Assembly (NCBI GenBank): GCA_015075745.1
Contig: JABTTW010000001.1
Location: forward strand, 1,550,001-1,614,000
Source of the DNA: Planctomycetia bacterium
GTDB taxonomy: Bacteria > Planctomycetota > Phycisphaerae > UBA1845 > UTPLA1
Length of the DNA stretch: 64,000 nucleotides
Direction of reading: 5' to 3'
Shown here: positions 27,464-36,220 of the stretch, in pieces
How the letters are laid out: each line of letters begins with the position of its first letter
Position numbering within the stretch: the stretch's first letter is position 1
Notes under the pieces: generated by a model
Databases searched by the model: none
What the model saw: only the letters and a program-made list of their open reading frames with translations
Told to the model about the DNA's origin: nothing
Program-made: the position numbers and the translations under genes

Positions 27464-29131
27464 TCAGTTCGATTCACCCATCCACTGCTGTACGACGCCA
27501 GCAGCCACCGTCGCGTCGTCCTTCACAAGCTGGCCGATCTGCTTGACGATCTGCTGCGTGCGTACGGTCTCCTCGTCCACTTCGTGGCCGACGAGCACGC
27601 CCTGCATCTCCTGCACTTCTCCCACTGCCATCGACCCGCCCGAAAGCGTCTCCAGCGGTCCGTCCTCGCCCACGGTGAATGAAGTGCCGCCGCTGCGGGC
27701 GCCCGCCGTCGCAAGGGCGATCGGCGGAACAAGTCCCGCCTGCGCTTTCTTGGCAATACGGAGCATGAAGACAAGACTGACCACGGCGAGCAACCCGAGC
27801 ACGGCCTTAACGCCATTTTCCTTCGCCATCGCCATGAAGCCATCGCTGGCCGCCGCAGCAGCCTCCGTCTGCGTCGTCGCGGGCAGATCGGAGTACCAAT
27901 CCACTGCGACCTGATCGTCGGCCTGAGCGTCGATCAGGGGCTTCACCAGTGCCTTGATCCGCGGCAGCTCGGCCTGCGAAATCTTCTCAATTGCCGCGTT
28001 GTTGGCCTGACCCAGTTCCACGCCTTGCGACGCGGCGACGCGCTCCAGAAAACTTCGCGGAACGCTCACCGATGCGGAGAGTCGCTCAACGGATCCGCGC
28101 AGCTCATCCACGACCGTCATCTTGACGTCGCGCTTTTCGCTGTAAGTGGTCTCCGATTGTTCCTTCGTGCTGTTGCTTCCCGATTGCCCATCGGTCAGGC
28201 CCACGCGCGTGTTCGGGCGAACCGCCGGCTCCGCGGCGCGGGAGCCACCGGTCATCTCCTCCGTTGTAGCGGATTCACGCTGGACAACCGGCACACCGTA
28301 TTCTTCTTTCTGGGATTTCTGAGTCGCGGTTCGCAGCTTCGCATGTACGTTGACCACGACGCCTTCAATATGGCGAAGCTGGTCGTAGATCTTTTGCATG
28401 TAATGGTCTTCGACGCGCTGCTGCTGCTCCAAGATCTCCGTCGGAATCTGGTCCGCGCCGTCCGGCGGTCGGTAGAACCGCTGCCCGTCCGTGATCTTGA
28501 TGTTTGCCAATTGCAGGCCCGGCACGGCTCCGGCGACGAAATTCGAGATCGCCAGGATGCGCTGCTTATCGAGGCCCGAGGAGTCCGCCATGGTCAGCGC
28601 GACGCTCGCGCTCGAGACGGCCTCCTGCCGCGAGAATCCTCGCTTCTGCGGGACTGTGATCAGCACTCGAGCATCGCGTACGCCATCAAACTTGCGGAGC
28701 ACGCCGGAAATCTCGGCCTCGAGACCGCGCGACTCCATCCAGCGAGAGCGCTCCTCACCGATGAAGACGCTGTTCTGTTTGACGAGGGATGCATAGGCGA
28801 GACTGGTATCCGCTGGAAGCGCCCCCCGCTCCGACAGTATCGCCTGGGCGCGTTGACGAAACTCGTCGTCACCCTGTATTTGCACCCGATCCCCGGCCAC
28901 ACGCGAGGACACACCCGCCAGACGAAGCTCCGCCTGCACGCGGGAAACCTCCTCAGCGCTGAGCGATTGATCGAGAAGCGGAATCCAGTCCGGCTCGGTC
29001 CCCCACTTGATCATCCCCCACATTCCACCGACCACGACGATGACCAGCAGCCCAATGGCGATCCGCTGCGAGATGGACATTCCCCGCATTTGCTCGCCGA
29101 TTTGTCGAAATTGTGCGCTGAGAAATTCCAT
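27464..29131 (-). CDS. fliF: Flagellar MS-ring protein FliF
   Basis: 555 residues. An N-terminal membrane segment ('IAIGLLVIVVVGGMWGMIKW') is followed by a YscJ/FliF domain ('PLLDQSLSAEEVSRVQAELR'), the large periplasmic region and a second C-terminal membrane segment ('GVKAVLGLLAVVSLVFMLRI'). The last residues ('DEETVRTQQIVKQIGQLVKD') form the FliG-binding helix. It builds the MS ring in the inner membrane. Confidence 0.95.
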   Translation of the reverse strand: MEFLSAQFRQIGEQMRGMSISQRIAIGLLVIVVVGGMWGMIKWGTEPDWIPLLDQSLSAEEVSRVQAELRLAGVSSRVAGDRVQIQGDDEFRQRAQAILSERGALPADTSLAYASLVKQNSVFIGEERSRWMESRGLEAEISGVLRKFDGVRDARVLITVPQKRGFSRQEAVSSASVALTMADSSGLDKQRILAISNFVAGAVPGLQLANIKITDGQRFYRPPDGADQIPTEILEQQQRVEDHYMQKIYDQLRHIEGVVVNVHAKLRTATQKSQKEEYGVPVVQRESATTEEMTGGSRAAEPAVRPNTRVGLTDGQSGSNSTKEQSETTYSEKRDVKMTVVDELRGSVERLSASVSVPRSFLERVAASQGVELGQANNAAIEKISQAELPRIKALVKPLIDAQADDQVAVDWYSDLPATTQTEAAAAASDGFMAMAKENGVKAVLGLLAVVSLVFMLRIAKKAQAGLVPPIALATAGARSGGTSFTVGEDGPLETLSGGSMAVGEVQEMQGVLVGHEVDEETVRTQQIVKQIGQLVKDDATVAAGVVQQWMGESN

Positions 29132-29269
29132 GGAGATGTCGATCGATCCTCGATCTATGCCGCCGCCATCCTAGCAACGGTTGCGCCTCCGGCGCACCAC
29201 GCAGTCATTGCTCGTCCCATCGGCTTACGGCTACTGCCTGCCGCCGGACCTTTCCTGATCCCGGGTCTG

Positions 29270-29584
29270 CTATACCCGCATCTGCTTCATTTCGTTGTAG
29301 GCGTCCATCAATTTGTTGCGAATTTCCATCAGTAGATCAAAGGCGACGCCCGCCTTGCGACTGGCGCTGAAGACTTCGGCGACGTTGTCTGTTTCGCCGG
29401 TGAGCAGCTTTTGCACGCCGACGTCGGCCTCTGTCTGAAGCTGGTTCACCTTGTCGAGGCTCTCAAGCAGGTACGACTGAAAGTCCTTGCCGTCCGCGCG
29501 CGAGGGTCCATGCGTCGTCGGGCTATCTCCCAACGGCTTGATGAACGGCGTGGAACTCACATTTCCAATCGTCGGATCAGACAT
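29270..29584 (-). CDS. fliE: Flagellar hook-basal body protein FliE
   Basis: 104 residues, typical. The C-terminal block 'ASRKAGVAFDLLMEIRNKLM' and 'DAYNEMKQMRV' is the FliE signature. It connects the MS ring to the proximal rod. It is followed by a 138-bp gap before fliF, the largest internal gap of this half of the operon, with no clear promoter seen. Confidence 0.93.
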   Translation of the reverse strand: MSDPTIGNVSSTPFIKPLGDSPTTHGPSRADGKDFQSYLLESLDKVNQLQTEADVGVQKLLTGETDNVAEVFSASRKAGVAFDLLMEIRNKLMDAYNEMKQMRV

Positions 29585-29631
29585 TCAGGCCAATCTCCAC
29601 TTGTGCTGAGTTCACGACAACCAATTTCCTA

Positions 29632-30033
29632 CTAGGCCAGGAGCCGCAGCGAGGCCGCCATCATCGATTTCGTCGCCTCCATCGCCGTCACATTCGCCTC
29701 ATAGGCTCGAACCGCCACCATCGCGTTGATCATTTCGGTGGACGAGTCAATATTCGGATAAGCCACATAGCCATCCGCGTTGGCATCGGGATGGCTTGGG
29801 TCATGCACCAGCCTCGGGAGAACGTTTACATCCTCCCGAATCGCCTCCACGTGCACGCCGGCGCCGCCCTTGGCGTCACCGGGCGCCAGCAGCGCCACAC
29901 GACGCAAGTACGGGCCGGGTTCGCCGTCGGCCCGTCGCGTCGTGCGCGAATTGGCAATGTTCGCCGAGATCGTGTCGATCTGCGTGCGCTGGGCGACGAG
30001 GCCCGATGTGCTGATGTCCAATAGGCCGTACAT
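29632..30033 (-). CDS. flgC: Flagellar proximal rod protein FlgC
   Basis: 133 residues. The N-terminal rod signature 'DISTSGLVAQRTQIDTISAN' with 'IANSRTT' and the C-terminal 'MINAMVAVRAYEANVTAMEA' are diagnostic. It is a part of the proximal rod. It is preceded by flgB, 31 bp upstream. Confidence 0.95.
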   Translation of the reverse strand: MYGLLDISTSGLVAQRTQIDTISANIANSRTTRRADGEPGPYLRRVALLAPGDAKGGAGVHVEAIREDVNVLPRLVHDPSHPDANADGYVAYPNIDSSTEMINAMVAVRAYEANVTAMEATKSMMAASLRLLA

Positions 30034-30064
30034 TGCCGATCCGATCCCTCAATTCCCTGGATCA

Positions 30065-30484
30065 CTAGAGTGCCCGGCCGCGAATGGCCTTTTGCAAACC
30101 GTCGAAGTAACCCTTCAAGAGTTCCGTCGAAATCTGATGCGTCATTGCCGTCTCGGCGAGCCGGCTCATCTGCTGCTCAATCGAGGCGTTCGTTCCATCC
30201 TTAAACAATATGTTGTCAACCGGCTCCTCGCTCGGCGTCACTTGCAGGAAGCCATCCGCGCCCTGCCGAAACTCACTCGTCGATTCCAACTGTAGCGGCC
30301 CGCCGTTTTGCTGCCGGCGGGTCGACGCATCGCGCAGCGCCGCCTGAAACCCTGCCACGTCGAGCTGCTTGGCCCGATAGCCCGGCGTCGTGATGTTGGC
30401 GATGTTCGTCGCCAGCACCTTCTGCCGGGCCTCGTTAAAGGCCAGCGTCTTCTCCAGCATCGGCATCGCGCCGCCACGTGTCAT
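30065..30484 (-). CDS. flgB: Flagellar proximal rod protein FlgB
   Basis: About 139 residues. The core 'LEKTLAFNEARQKVLATNIA' and 'NITTPGYRAKQLDVAGFQAA' are classical, and the C-terminus has 'LLKGYFDGLQKAIRGRAL'. In-frame ATGs at 30508, 30484 and 30466 are possible; 30484 was taken as a compromise and the shortest start is closest to the family's. It is the first gene of the sigma-54-driven operon: the promoter at 30550-30565 would put the transcription start about 50 nt upstream. Confidence 0.93.
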   Translation of the reverse strand: MTRGGAMPMLEKTLAFNEARQKVLATNIANITTPGYRAKQLDVAGFQAALRDASTRRQQNGGPLQLESTSEFRQGADGFLQVTPSEEPVDNILFKDGTNASIEQQMSRLAETAMTHQISTELLKGYFDGLQKAIRGRAL

Positions 30485-30549
30485 TTCCGTCAGGAACACA
30501 CAAACCATCCTTCACGCCGTACCGGGCGCGGTACTCTCAACATATGCAA

Positions 30550-30565
30550 AGCAAGCTCCATGCCA
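30550..30565 (-). promoter_or_regulatory. Sigma-54 (RpoN) promoter of the flgB operon
   Basis: Read on the minus strand this is TGGCATGGAGCTTGCT, which matches the -24/-12 consensus TGGCACGNNNNTTGCW at every position but one (T for C), with the correct 10-bp spacing between GG and GC. It lies about 65 bp upstream of flgB. An NtrC-family activator with an intact GAFTGA motif is encoded directly upstream, which supports function. Confidence 0.8.
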
Positions 30566-30680
30566 CGTATCGACCAGCCGGCCGGTTACGCCAGGGCAGT
30601 TCTTATCGAAACAACGGATTCGCAATCGGCAATCTTTGCCGCGAGCAGCAAATCCTGCGCCTTTCGCCGAGCTTTATTCG

Positions 30681-32081
30681 TCAGCCCGCGCGTCGCGCCG
30701 CAGCCTGCTCCGCCGTGACCGCCGCCGCAGCCGCCTCTTCACGCCACTTCTTCAACTTCATCCCGAGCGTCCGAACGCCAATTCCAAGAGCCTTGGCCGT
30801 CTTCTCGCGATGACCGTTGAAGCGAACCAGCGTCTGCTCGATCAGCGAGCGCTCCATGTCTTCCATCATGTGGCCCGGGCGCATCGGTCGACCGCTTTCC
30901 TGGCCGCCGAAGTTCGTCGCCAGCCACGGCTCGATCATCGGGGCATCAAGCTGCTCCTCCTGACAGAGCACCACCGCCCGCTCGCAGATATTCTCCAACT
31001 CACGAATGTTGCCCGGCCAGTGATAGGTCTCCATCACCGACAGCGCGCGGGCACTGATCTTCCTCGCCTCGCGACCTTCGCGCCGGGCGATTCGCCGCAG
31101 GAAGTAGTCGACAAGTTCGGGGATGTCTTCGCGACGATCGCGAAGCGGGGGCAACGTCACCGGCAGGACGCTCACCCGGAAGAAAAGGTCCTCGCGGAAT
31201 CGCCGGCGGGCGACCCAATCGGTCAGATCACGATTGGTCGTCACAATCACGCGAACGTCCACCATCTGGGTCATGCTGCTGCCGACGCGCTCGAAAGCCC
31301 GCTCTTGCAGTACGCGGAGCAACTTGGACTGGACGGGGACCGACACCTCGCTGATCTCGTCAAGGAGCAGCGTGCCGCCGTCGGCAAGTTCGAAGCGGCC
31401 CTTGCGAAGCTTGTCAGCACCAGTGAAGGCGCCGCGCTCGTGGCCGAACAGTTCGCTCTCGAGCAGGGTCGCCGACAATGCCGCACAGTTCACGGCCAGC
31501 ATCGGCTTGCTTGCACGCTGCGACGCCGCGTGGATGGCGCGGGCCACCAGTTCCTTGCCGGTTCCGCTTTCACCCTGAATGAGCACCGTCGCATTGCTTG
31601 CGGCAACGCGCTCCACGTGGGCCCGCACCTGCTTCATGGCGCGACTCGAACCGATGAGTTCCGATTCGCCTTCGAAATCCCTGAGCGACGTGCGAAGGGC
31701 CTCGTTCTCGCCGCGAAGACGTCCCATTGAGACGGCCCGTTCGACCACCAGATTGATCGACTCCGCGTCGAATGGCTTCTGAATGTAGTCGAAGGCGCCG
31801 AGCTTCATCGCTTCTACGGCGTTCGGCACGGTTGCATATGCCGTCATCAAGACGAATGGCGTGTCCACGCCTCTGGTCCGAAGCGACCGGAGCAATTCGA
31901 TACCGTCCATCGTCGGCATCTTCAGGTCGCTGACGATCGCGTCGAATCGGGTGCTGCAAATTTCCACCAGAGCTCGACCGGGCTCGCCGTGCGCCGACAC
32001 TTCGTGTCCGGAAACGGTGAGAATGTCGGTCAGGGAATCACGCATGACATCCTTGTCATCAATAATGCAAATACGCGCCAT
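30681..32081 (-). CDS. Sigma-54-dependent flagellar response regulator (FlgR/FleR type)
   Basis: 466 residues in three domains. The receiver is at residues 3-115, with acidic 'IIDD' and phospho-Asp in 'AIVSDLKMPTMDG' and Lys in 'YIQKPFDAE'. The AAA+ domain has Walker A 'GESGTGKELVARAIH', the sigma-54-contacting GAFTGA motif and Walker B 'GGTLLLDEISEV'. A Fis-type helix-turn-helix is at the C-terminus ('REKTAKALGIGVRTLGMKLK'). It should activate transcription from RpoN promoters. Its position between its kinase and the flgB promoter makes it the likely flagellar master activator. Confidence 0.92.
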   Translation of the reverse strand: MARICIIDDKDVMRDSLTDILTVSGHEVSAHGEPGRALVEICSTRFDAIVSDLKMPTMDGIELLRSLRTRGVDTPFVLMTAYATVPNAVEAMKLGAFDYIQKPFDAESINLVVERAVSMGRLRGENEALRTSLRDFEGESELIGSSRAMKQVRAHVERVAASNATVLIQGESGTGKELVARAIHAASQRASKPMLAVNCAALSATLLESELFGHERGAFTGADKLRKGRFELADGGTLLLDEISEVSVPVQSKLLRVLQERAFERVGSSMTQMVDVRVIVTTNRDLTDWVARRRFREDLFFRVSVLPVTLPPLRDRREDIPELVDYFLRRIARREGREARKISARALSVMETYHWPGNIRELENICERAVVLCQEEQLDAPMIEPWLATNFGGQESGRPMRPGHMMEDMERSLIEQTLVRFNGHREKTAKALGIGVRTLGMKLKKWREEAAAAAVTAEQAAARRAG

Positions 32082-32210
32082 CGGTGTCGCTCCATCTGCC
32101 GCGATGCTGACAAGAGCCGTCCATAGCTCTCTGCCGCGCCGCGGTCGGGTTAATTATTTCCTTACGCTCTATCTACATGAGCCGGCCCCGACCATCGGGT
32201 TCGACTCAGG

Positions 32211-33080
32211 TCAAACTGATTGTTCTGTCTCCTGAAGTACCGCGCCGTCCGACGACGGCAGCCAAATAACAATCCTCGCCCCACCCTCCGGCCGATTGCC
32301 GGCGCGAATCGTCCCGCCGTGCGCCTCGATAATCCGATGCACGATCGCGAGGCCCAGACCGGTCCCCGTCGATTTCGTCGTGAAGAACGGATTGAAAATC
32401 TTGTGCAGGCTCGCCTCGGGAATCCCGGGGCCGTTATCGACGACCGCGATCTCTACGCCGCCTTCCTTCTGCGTCCAACTCAATTGGACGACACCCCCCG
32501 GGCCTGCTGCCTGCAATCCGTTCATCACCAGGTTCAAAAGCACCTGGTGCAAACGATGGCGATCACAATGGATGTCCACGTCGCCGTCAGGATAGGAAAA
32601 CTCACCTTTGGACTCGGCCGCCCAGGGACGCGCCGCATCATCCAGCGACAAGAGCAGGTCGCGCATCGAGCACATTTGTCGTTCCGGCCGATGCTCCTGG
32701 GCAAAATCCAGAATGTCGGATACCAGTCGCTCCAACGTTCTAACCCCGAGGCAAATCCGCGACGCCGCGGTACTCACTTTCGGATTCGACGCAAGCTCCC
32801 GCTCCAGCATTGACGCATACAGCGCAATCCCGCCCAACGGATTTCGTATTTCGTGAGCAAGCCCGGCGGCCATCTCACCCAGCGCCGCGAGCCGCTCGCT
32901 CCGGCGAAGCTCTTCGTTCTTGCGACGCAGCTCTTCCCGGAGCCGGGCCACTTCCCCATGAAGCCGCTCGTGGGCGTCCTTCAGGCGCTCCGTGACGTCG
33001 TTGTAAGCGGAGATGATCGCCGAGAGCTCCAGCTCGCGCCCACTGACTTCAGGTTTGACAAGCGTCGCTGCCGTCATCAT
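32211..33080 (-). CDS. Cytoplasmic histidine kinase (FlgS-like)
   Basis: 289 residues with no membrane segment. A coiled coil (residues 30-65) precedes the HisKA box 'GLAHEIRNPLGGIALYASML' with the phosphorylatable His, then the HATPase boxes 'VLLNLVMNGLQAAGPGG', 'DNGPGIP' and 'GTGLGLAIVHRIIEAHGG'. It probably phosphorylates the adjacent NtrC-type regulator in response to an internal state of flagellar assembly, as FlgS does in Helicobacter and Campylobacter. The start overlaps the FlgN-like stop by 4 bp. Confidence 0.9.
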   Translation of the reverse strand: MMTAATLVKPEVSGRELELSAIISAYNDVTERLKDAHERLHGEVARLREELRRKNEELRRSERLAALGEMAAGLAHEIRNPLGGIALYASMLERELASNPKVSTAASRICLGVRTLERLVSDILDFAQEHRPERQMCSMRDLLLSLDDAARPWAAESKGEFSYPDGDVDIHCDRHRLHQVLLNLVMNGLQAAGPGGVVQLSWTQKEGGVEIAVVDNGPGIPEASLHKIFNPFFTTKSTGTGLGLAIVHRIIEAHGGTIRAGNRPEGGARIVIWLPSSDGAVLQETEQSV

Positions 33081-33538
33081 GCCACCGAGTCCGTCAAGGA
33101 CGATTTCACACCGGCGGTCGAAACGTACGCCGCATTCGTCCGCACGGCCGTCTCCGCCTTTCCGAGTAGATTGGCAACACCCTGACGACGCGCGCGTAGC
33201 GTTGCCGTGTCGCGATTGTCATTGGTGATGATCGCTCCCAGCGCGGCGTTGGACTCTTCAAGAAGCGCTGCCACCTGTCGGCGCCGGGTCTCGTCGAGGC
33301 ACGAGTAAATGGTGGTCCATGACTCGCGATACGGACCCAGCCTCTCGTTCAGGGCAACGAGTTTGTCGACAAGCTCCTGTCGCTCGACCAGCAGACCCAG
33401 TAGCGGCTGGGTGTCCTCATTGAGGATCAGCGCCCTTTGTCGATCGGCCAAAAGACGCAGCCTTACATAAAGCTGACGCTGCGACTCCAGGAGTGCTATC
33501 AGCTCCGCCACTTCAACTGATGTGTCCCGCGTTTCCAT
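33077..33538 (-). CDS. FlgN-like flagellar chaperone
   Basis: About 153 residues from the ATG at 33538, set by AAGGA 4-9 nt upstream; a longer frame from 33598 would overlap the preceding gene. The protein is almost all alpha-helical with an 'LIALLESQRQLYVRLRLLAD' coil and a following 'LLVERQELVDKLVALNERLG', the pattern of FlgN/FlgK-FlgL chaperones. Sequence identity to FlgN cannot be judged here, so this is a fold-and-context call. Confidence 0.6.
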   Translation of the reverse strand: METRDTSVEVAELIALLESQRQLYVRLRLLADRQRALILNEDTQPLLGLLVERQELVDKLVALNERLGPYRESWTTIYSCLDETRRRQVAALLEESNAALGAIITNDNRDTATLRARRQGVANLLGKAETAVRTNAAYVSTAGVKSSLTDSVA

Positions 33539-33552
33539 CTGGTCCTTCACTC

Positions 33553-35931
33553 TCAATTGATCGCCGTTCTTTCGAGCCGAGCGATGAGGTTTTCCCAATA
33601 GTCCTTGGACGACATCCCCTGGTCAGGATCAAACGCGCTGGCCGGCGTCTTCTTGATCAACCATCCCAGTCTTGCCAACGCCGCACGCGCCTGTTGAAGC
33701 TCTCCCAGTCGCTGGTGGCAATTCACCACCTGCAGCATCGCCGTCAACGAGGTCGGCGTATTCTCGTATCGCCATCCGGCTTCGCTGTAGGCTGCGATCG
33801 CCTCCGGATATCTCTGGAGATCAAACAGCACGTCTCCCCGATCCAGATACCCTGAACGCAAGTACGTCAGTTGCACGTCGGAGAGAGAAGAAGCGTCCTG
33901 AGATGCCAGAAGCCTGATCACCCGGTCGTACTCTTCCGCTGCTTTTTCCAGACGGCGATCGGCCTCCCGCAGCATGCTCAGCCGAGCGAGATGACTGCTC
34001 TGCTTTTTCGCCTCGTCACTTAGTCGGGAAGCGCTGAGGCGATAGTTCTTGGCCAGCATGAAGCGAAGCCGGGGCACATCCGGATGATCGGGATAGAGGC
34101 TCAGGGCCGCTTCCAGCCGGGCAATGGCGCTTTCGACGTGGTCCGGCAGTTTCGCGGGGTCCGCGTCCGAGTAATACTGCGCGAGAAGGAGCAGCGCCTC
34201 GCGGTATTCAACAGCCTTTGGGGAAAACAACTGGTCCGGCCCGCGATCGTCCACGATGTCAACGAGCATCCGAACGCCTTCAATCGCGTCGTCGCCGCCC
34301 AGTGAAATCAGACAGTCGGCCAGGGGAACGGTCGATTCCAGCGCCGGCGGTGTCCGCGGATATTCGTCCATCACACGGCGGTAATAGCCCTTCGCTTTTT
34401 TGTATTCTCCGACTGCATGGTACGCCGCGCCCAATCGATGCAGCGCATCGGCGCGACCTGTCGCGAGGGGATACTCCTCCGTCACGCGCTTCAAGGTCTG
34501 GATCATTCGGTCGGTTTCGCCGGCGTCTCCCAAATCGGTTGCCGCCTGCTCCATCCACTTCGCCGAAGTCTGATCGTCTGAAAATGTCAGTTGGGAAAGC
34601 TCGAAGCAAACGTCCGCCGCGCGAACGAAGTACTCCTTGAATCGGCCCGACTGTTCCCCCTTGTCAGAACCCTTCTCTTGCTGCACACGCTCGCCCAATT
34701 CTCTCAGTGACGTGGCAAGGCGGGACAGATACCAGATTCGAAGGGTCGTGTCGTCGGGTTCCACCAACTGCATCGCCGTTTCAAGATAGGCGGCGGATAG
34801 CGACCAGAGCTGCTTGCGCGTCAGCTCATCGCAGGTGCGGGTCATACCCTTGCGAATGGAGCCGGCATCGATCGTCGGATGGCTCTCAATCCCCGTCACC
34901 AGGCTCTTTACTTCCCGAAATACCTGCAGGCCTTCCTCGTATCTGTCCAGAGACGCAAGGCATTCCGCACGGCCGAGCAGGCACTGATCGTGAATCGCCC
35001 CTGATTCAAACGACTTTAGAACGTCGTCGAAGTAGCCGAGCGCGGATTGTGGCCGCGCATCTTCTTTCTCCATGACCCCCAGCAAATACCCCGCCCGGGC
35101 CCACAATTCGTCGCGAATTCCCCACTCCTCGCGAAGTGACATCAACAGTTCGATTGCCTCTTCTCGCAGGCCCGCATGACGAAGCGCCAGGGCCTCACTA
35201 TAGGAGACGATGGGAAGGTATTCGGTGCCGCAAAGCCTCGTCTTGGCAACGGTGATGACGTGCATGGCGGAGGCGGGATCACCCCGACGGAGCAGGTCTT
35301 GAACAGAGCGCTCAACGGCCCAGAGATAGTTGTCCGGCGAAGCGCCCTGATCGTCGAGTATTGCATCGACGTGGGCCGCAATGTCCTCCTGCGTGCCGAT
35401 GTCCTGCGTCAGCATCAATTCAACCACATTGCGATGCAATCGGTCGGGACGCTCGGCTTTCAGGTCAAGCGCGCTGAGGTAAGCGGCGACGGCCGGCTTG
35501 AATTGCCCCGACCAGCGATAGGCATCTGCGACCGCGACCCAGTCCTGCCCTTTTGGCTCCGCTCCATACCGAAGCGCCTCATCTAGATTCAGTATTATTG
35601 CCTCGACGTTGCGAGGGTCATGAACCGTCATCCGCGCCTCGGCGAGGTAAATCACCTGGGCAAGTTCAAGATGCAACTCGCTCTTCTGGAGCTGTGTATG
35701 CTCCTTCTCATTCAATAGATACATCAGATAGGCGCTGGCTCGCGGCAATTCCCCCCGGGTGCGAAGCACACGCACGTTGGCGAGTTGCTCCTCGAAAGTT
35801 GACGGCCTGTAGTCGAGCGCCGCTTTCCCGATACCCCCGGCGAATACCGAGATACCCAGAATGAACAACGGAATCTGCCAGCGACCGGTCATCGCCGAAG
35901 GGGCTGATTTGCTCTTTTTCGATTTGCTCAT
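33553..35931 (-). CDS. Large TPR protein at the head of the flagellar regulatory operon
   Basis: About 792 residues from the ATG at 35931 (open to 36048). A basic N-terminus ('KSKKSKSAPSAMTGRWQI') precedes one transmembrane anchor ('IPLFILGISVFAGGIGKAAL'), and the rest is TPR-type helical repeats, for example 'RADALHRLGAAYHAVGEYKK' and 'YLDRGDVLFDLQRYPEAIAA'. The domain is probably periplasmic because the anchor follows positive residues. It is the first gene of the operon TPR-FlgN-kinase-regulator and its role is unknown. Confidence 0.75.
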   Translation of the reverse strand: MSKSKKSKSAPSAMTGRWQIPLFILGISVFAGGIGKAALDYRPSTFEEQLANVRVLRTRGELPRASAYLMYLLNEKEHTQLQKSELHLELAQVIYLAEARMTVHDPRNVEAIILNLDEALRYGAEPKGQDWVAVADAYRWSGQFKPAVAAYLSALDLKAERPDRLHRNVVELMLTQDIGTQEDIAAHVDAILDDQGASPDNYLWAVERSVQDLLRRGDPASAMHVITVAKTRLCGTEYLPIVSYSEALALRHAGLREEAIELLMSLREEWGIRDELWARAGYLLGVMEKEDARPQSALGYFDDVLKSFESGAIHDQCLLGRAECLASLDRYEEGLQVFREVKSLVTGIESHPTIDAGSIRKGMTRTCDELTRKQLWSLSAAYLETAMQLVEPDDTTLRIWYLSRLATSLRELGERVQQEKGSDKGEQSGRFKEYFVRAADVCFELSQLTFSDDQTSAKWMEQAATDLGDAGETDRMIQTLKRVTEEYPLATGRADALHRLGAAYHAVGEYKKAKGYYRRVMDEYPRTPPALESTVPLADCLISLGGDDAIEGVRMLVDIVDDRGPDQLFSPKAVEYREALLLLAQYYSDADPAKLPDHVESAIARLEAALSLYPDHPDVPRLRFMLAKNYRLSASRLSDEAKKQSSHLARLSMLREADRRLEKAAEEYDRVIRLLASQDASSLSDVQLTYLRSGYLDRGDVLFDLQRYPEAIAAYSEAGWRYENTPTSLTAMLQVVNCHQRLGELQQARAALARLGWLIKKTPASAFDPDQGMSSKDYWENLIARLERTAIN

Positions 35932-36220
35932 CCTGAGCCCCGTTTTCGAGCACCGGTCTGACCGGTTATTCCCTGTCGCTTCGGGTCGATTCGCCTGATC
36001 GGCCGACATTGCCGACCCGCGATCGACAATCGGGCCGTTGACCGGCACGACCTGCCGATGAATCTGCCCGACTGCATTCGGTTGCGTGTTTATCGGCGAG
36101 TTGTGCGCTCACCGTCAAAGCGATTTTTGCGTGTTGAGGCGGCTCCTGCGCGGCCGACGCAGCTTTCAGCACTACGGCGCGCGTATGCCCTTGGGATGGG
36201 GCGGTAGCTGTCGCAGAAAT

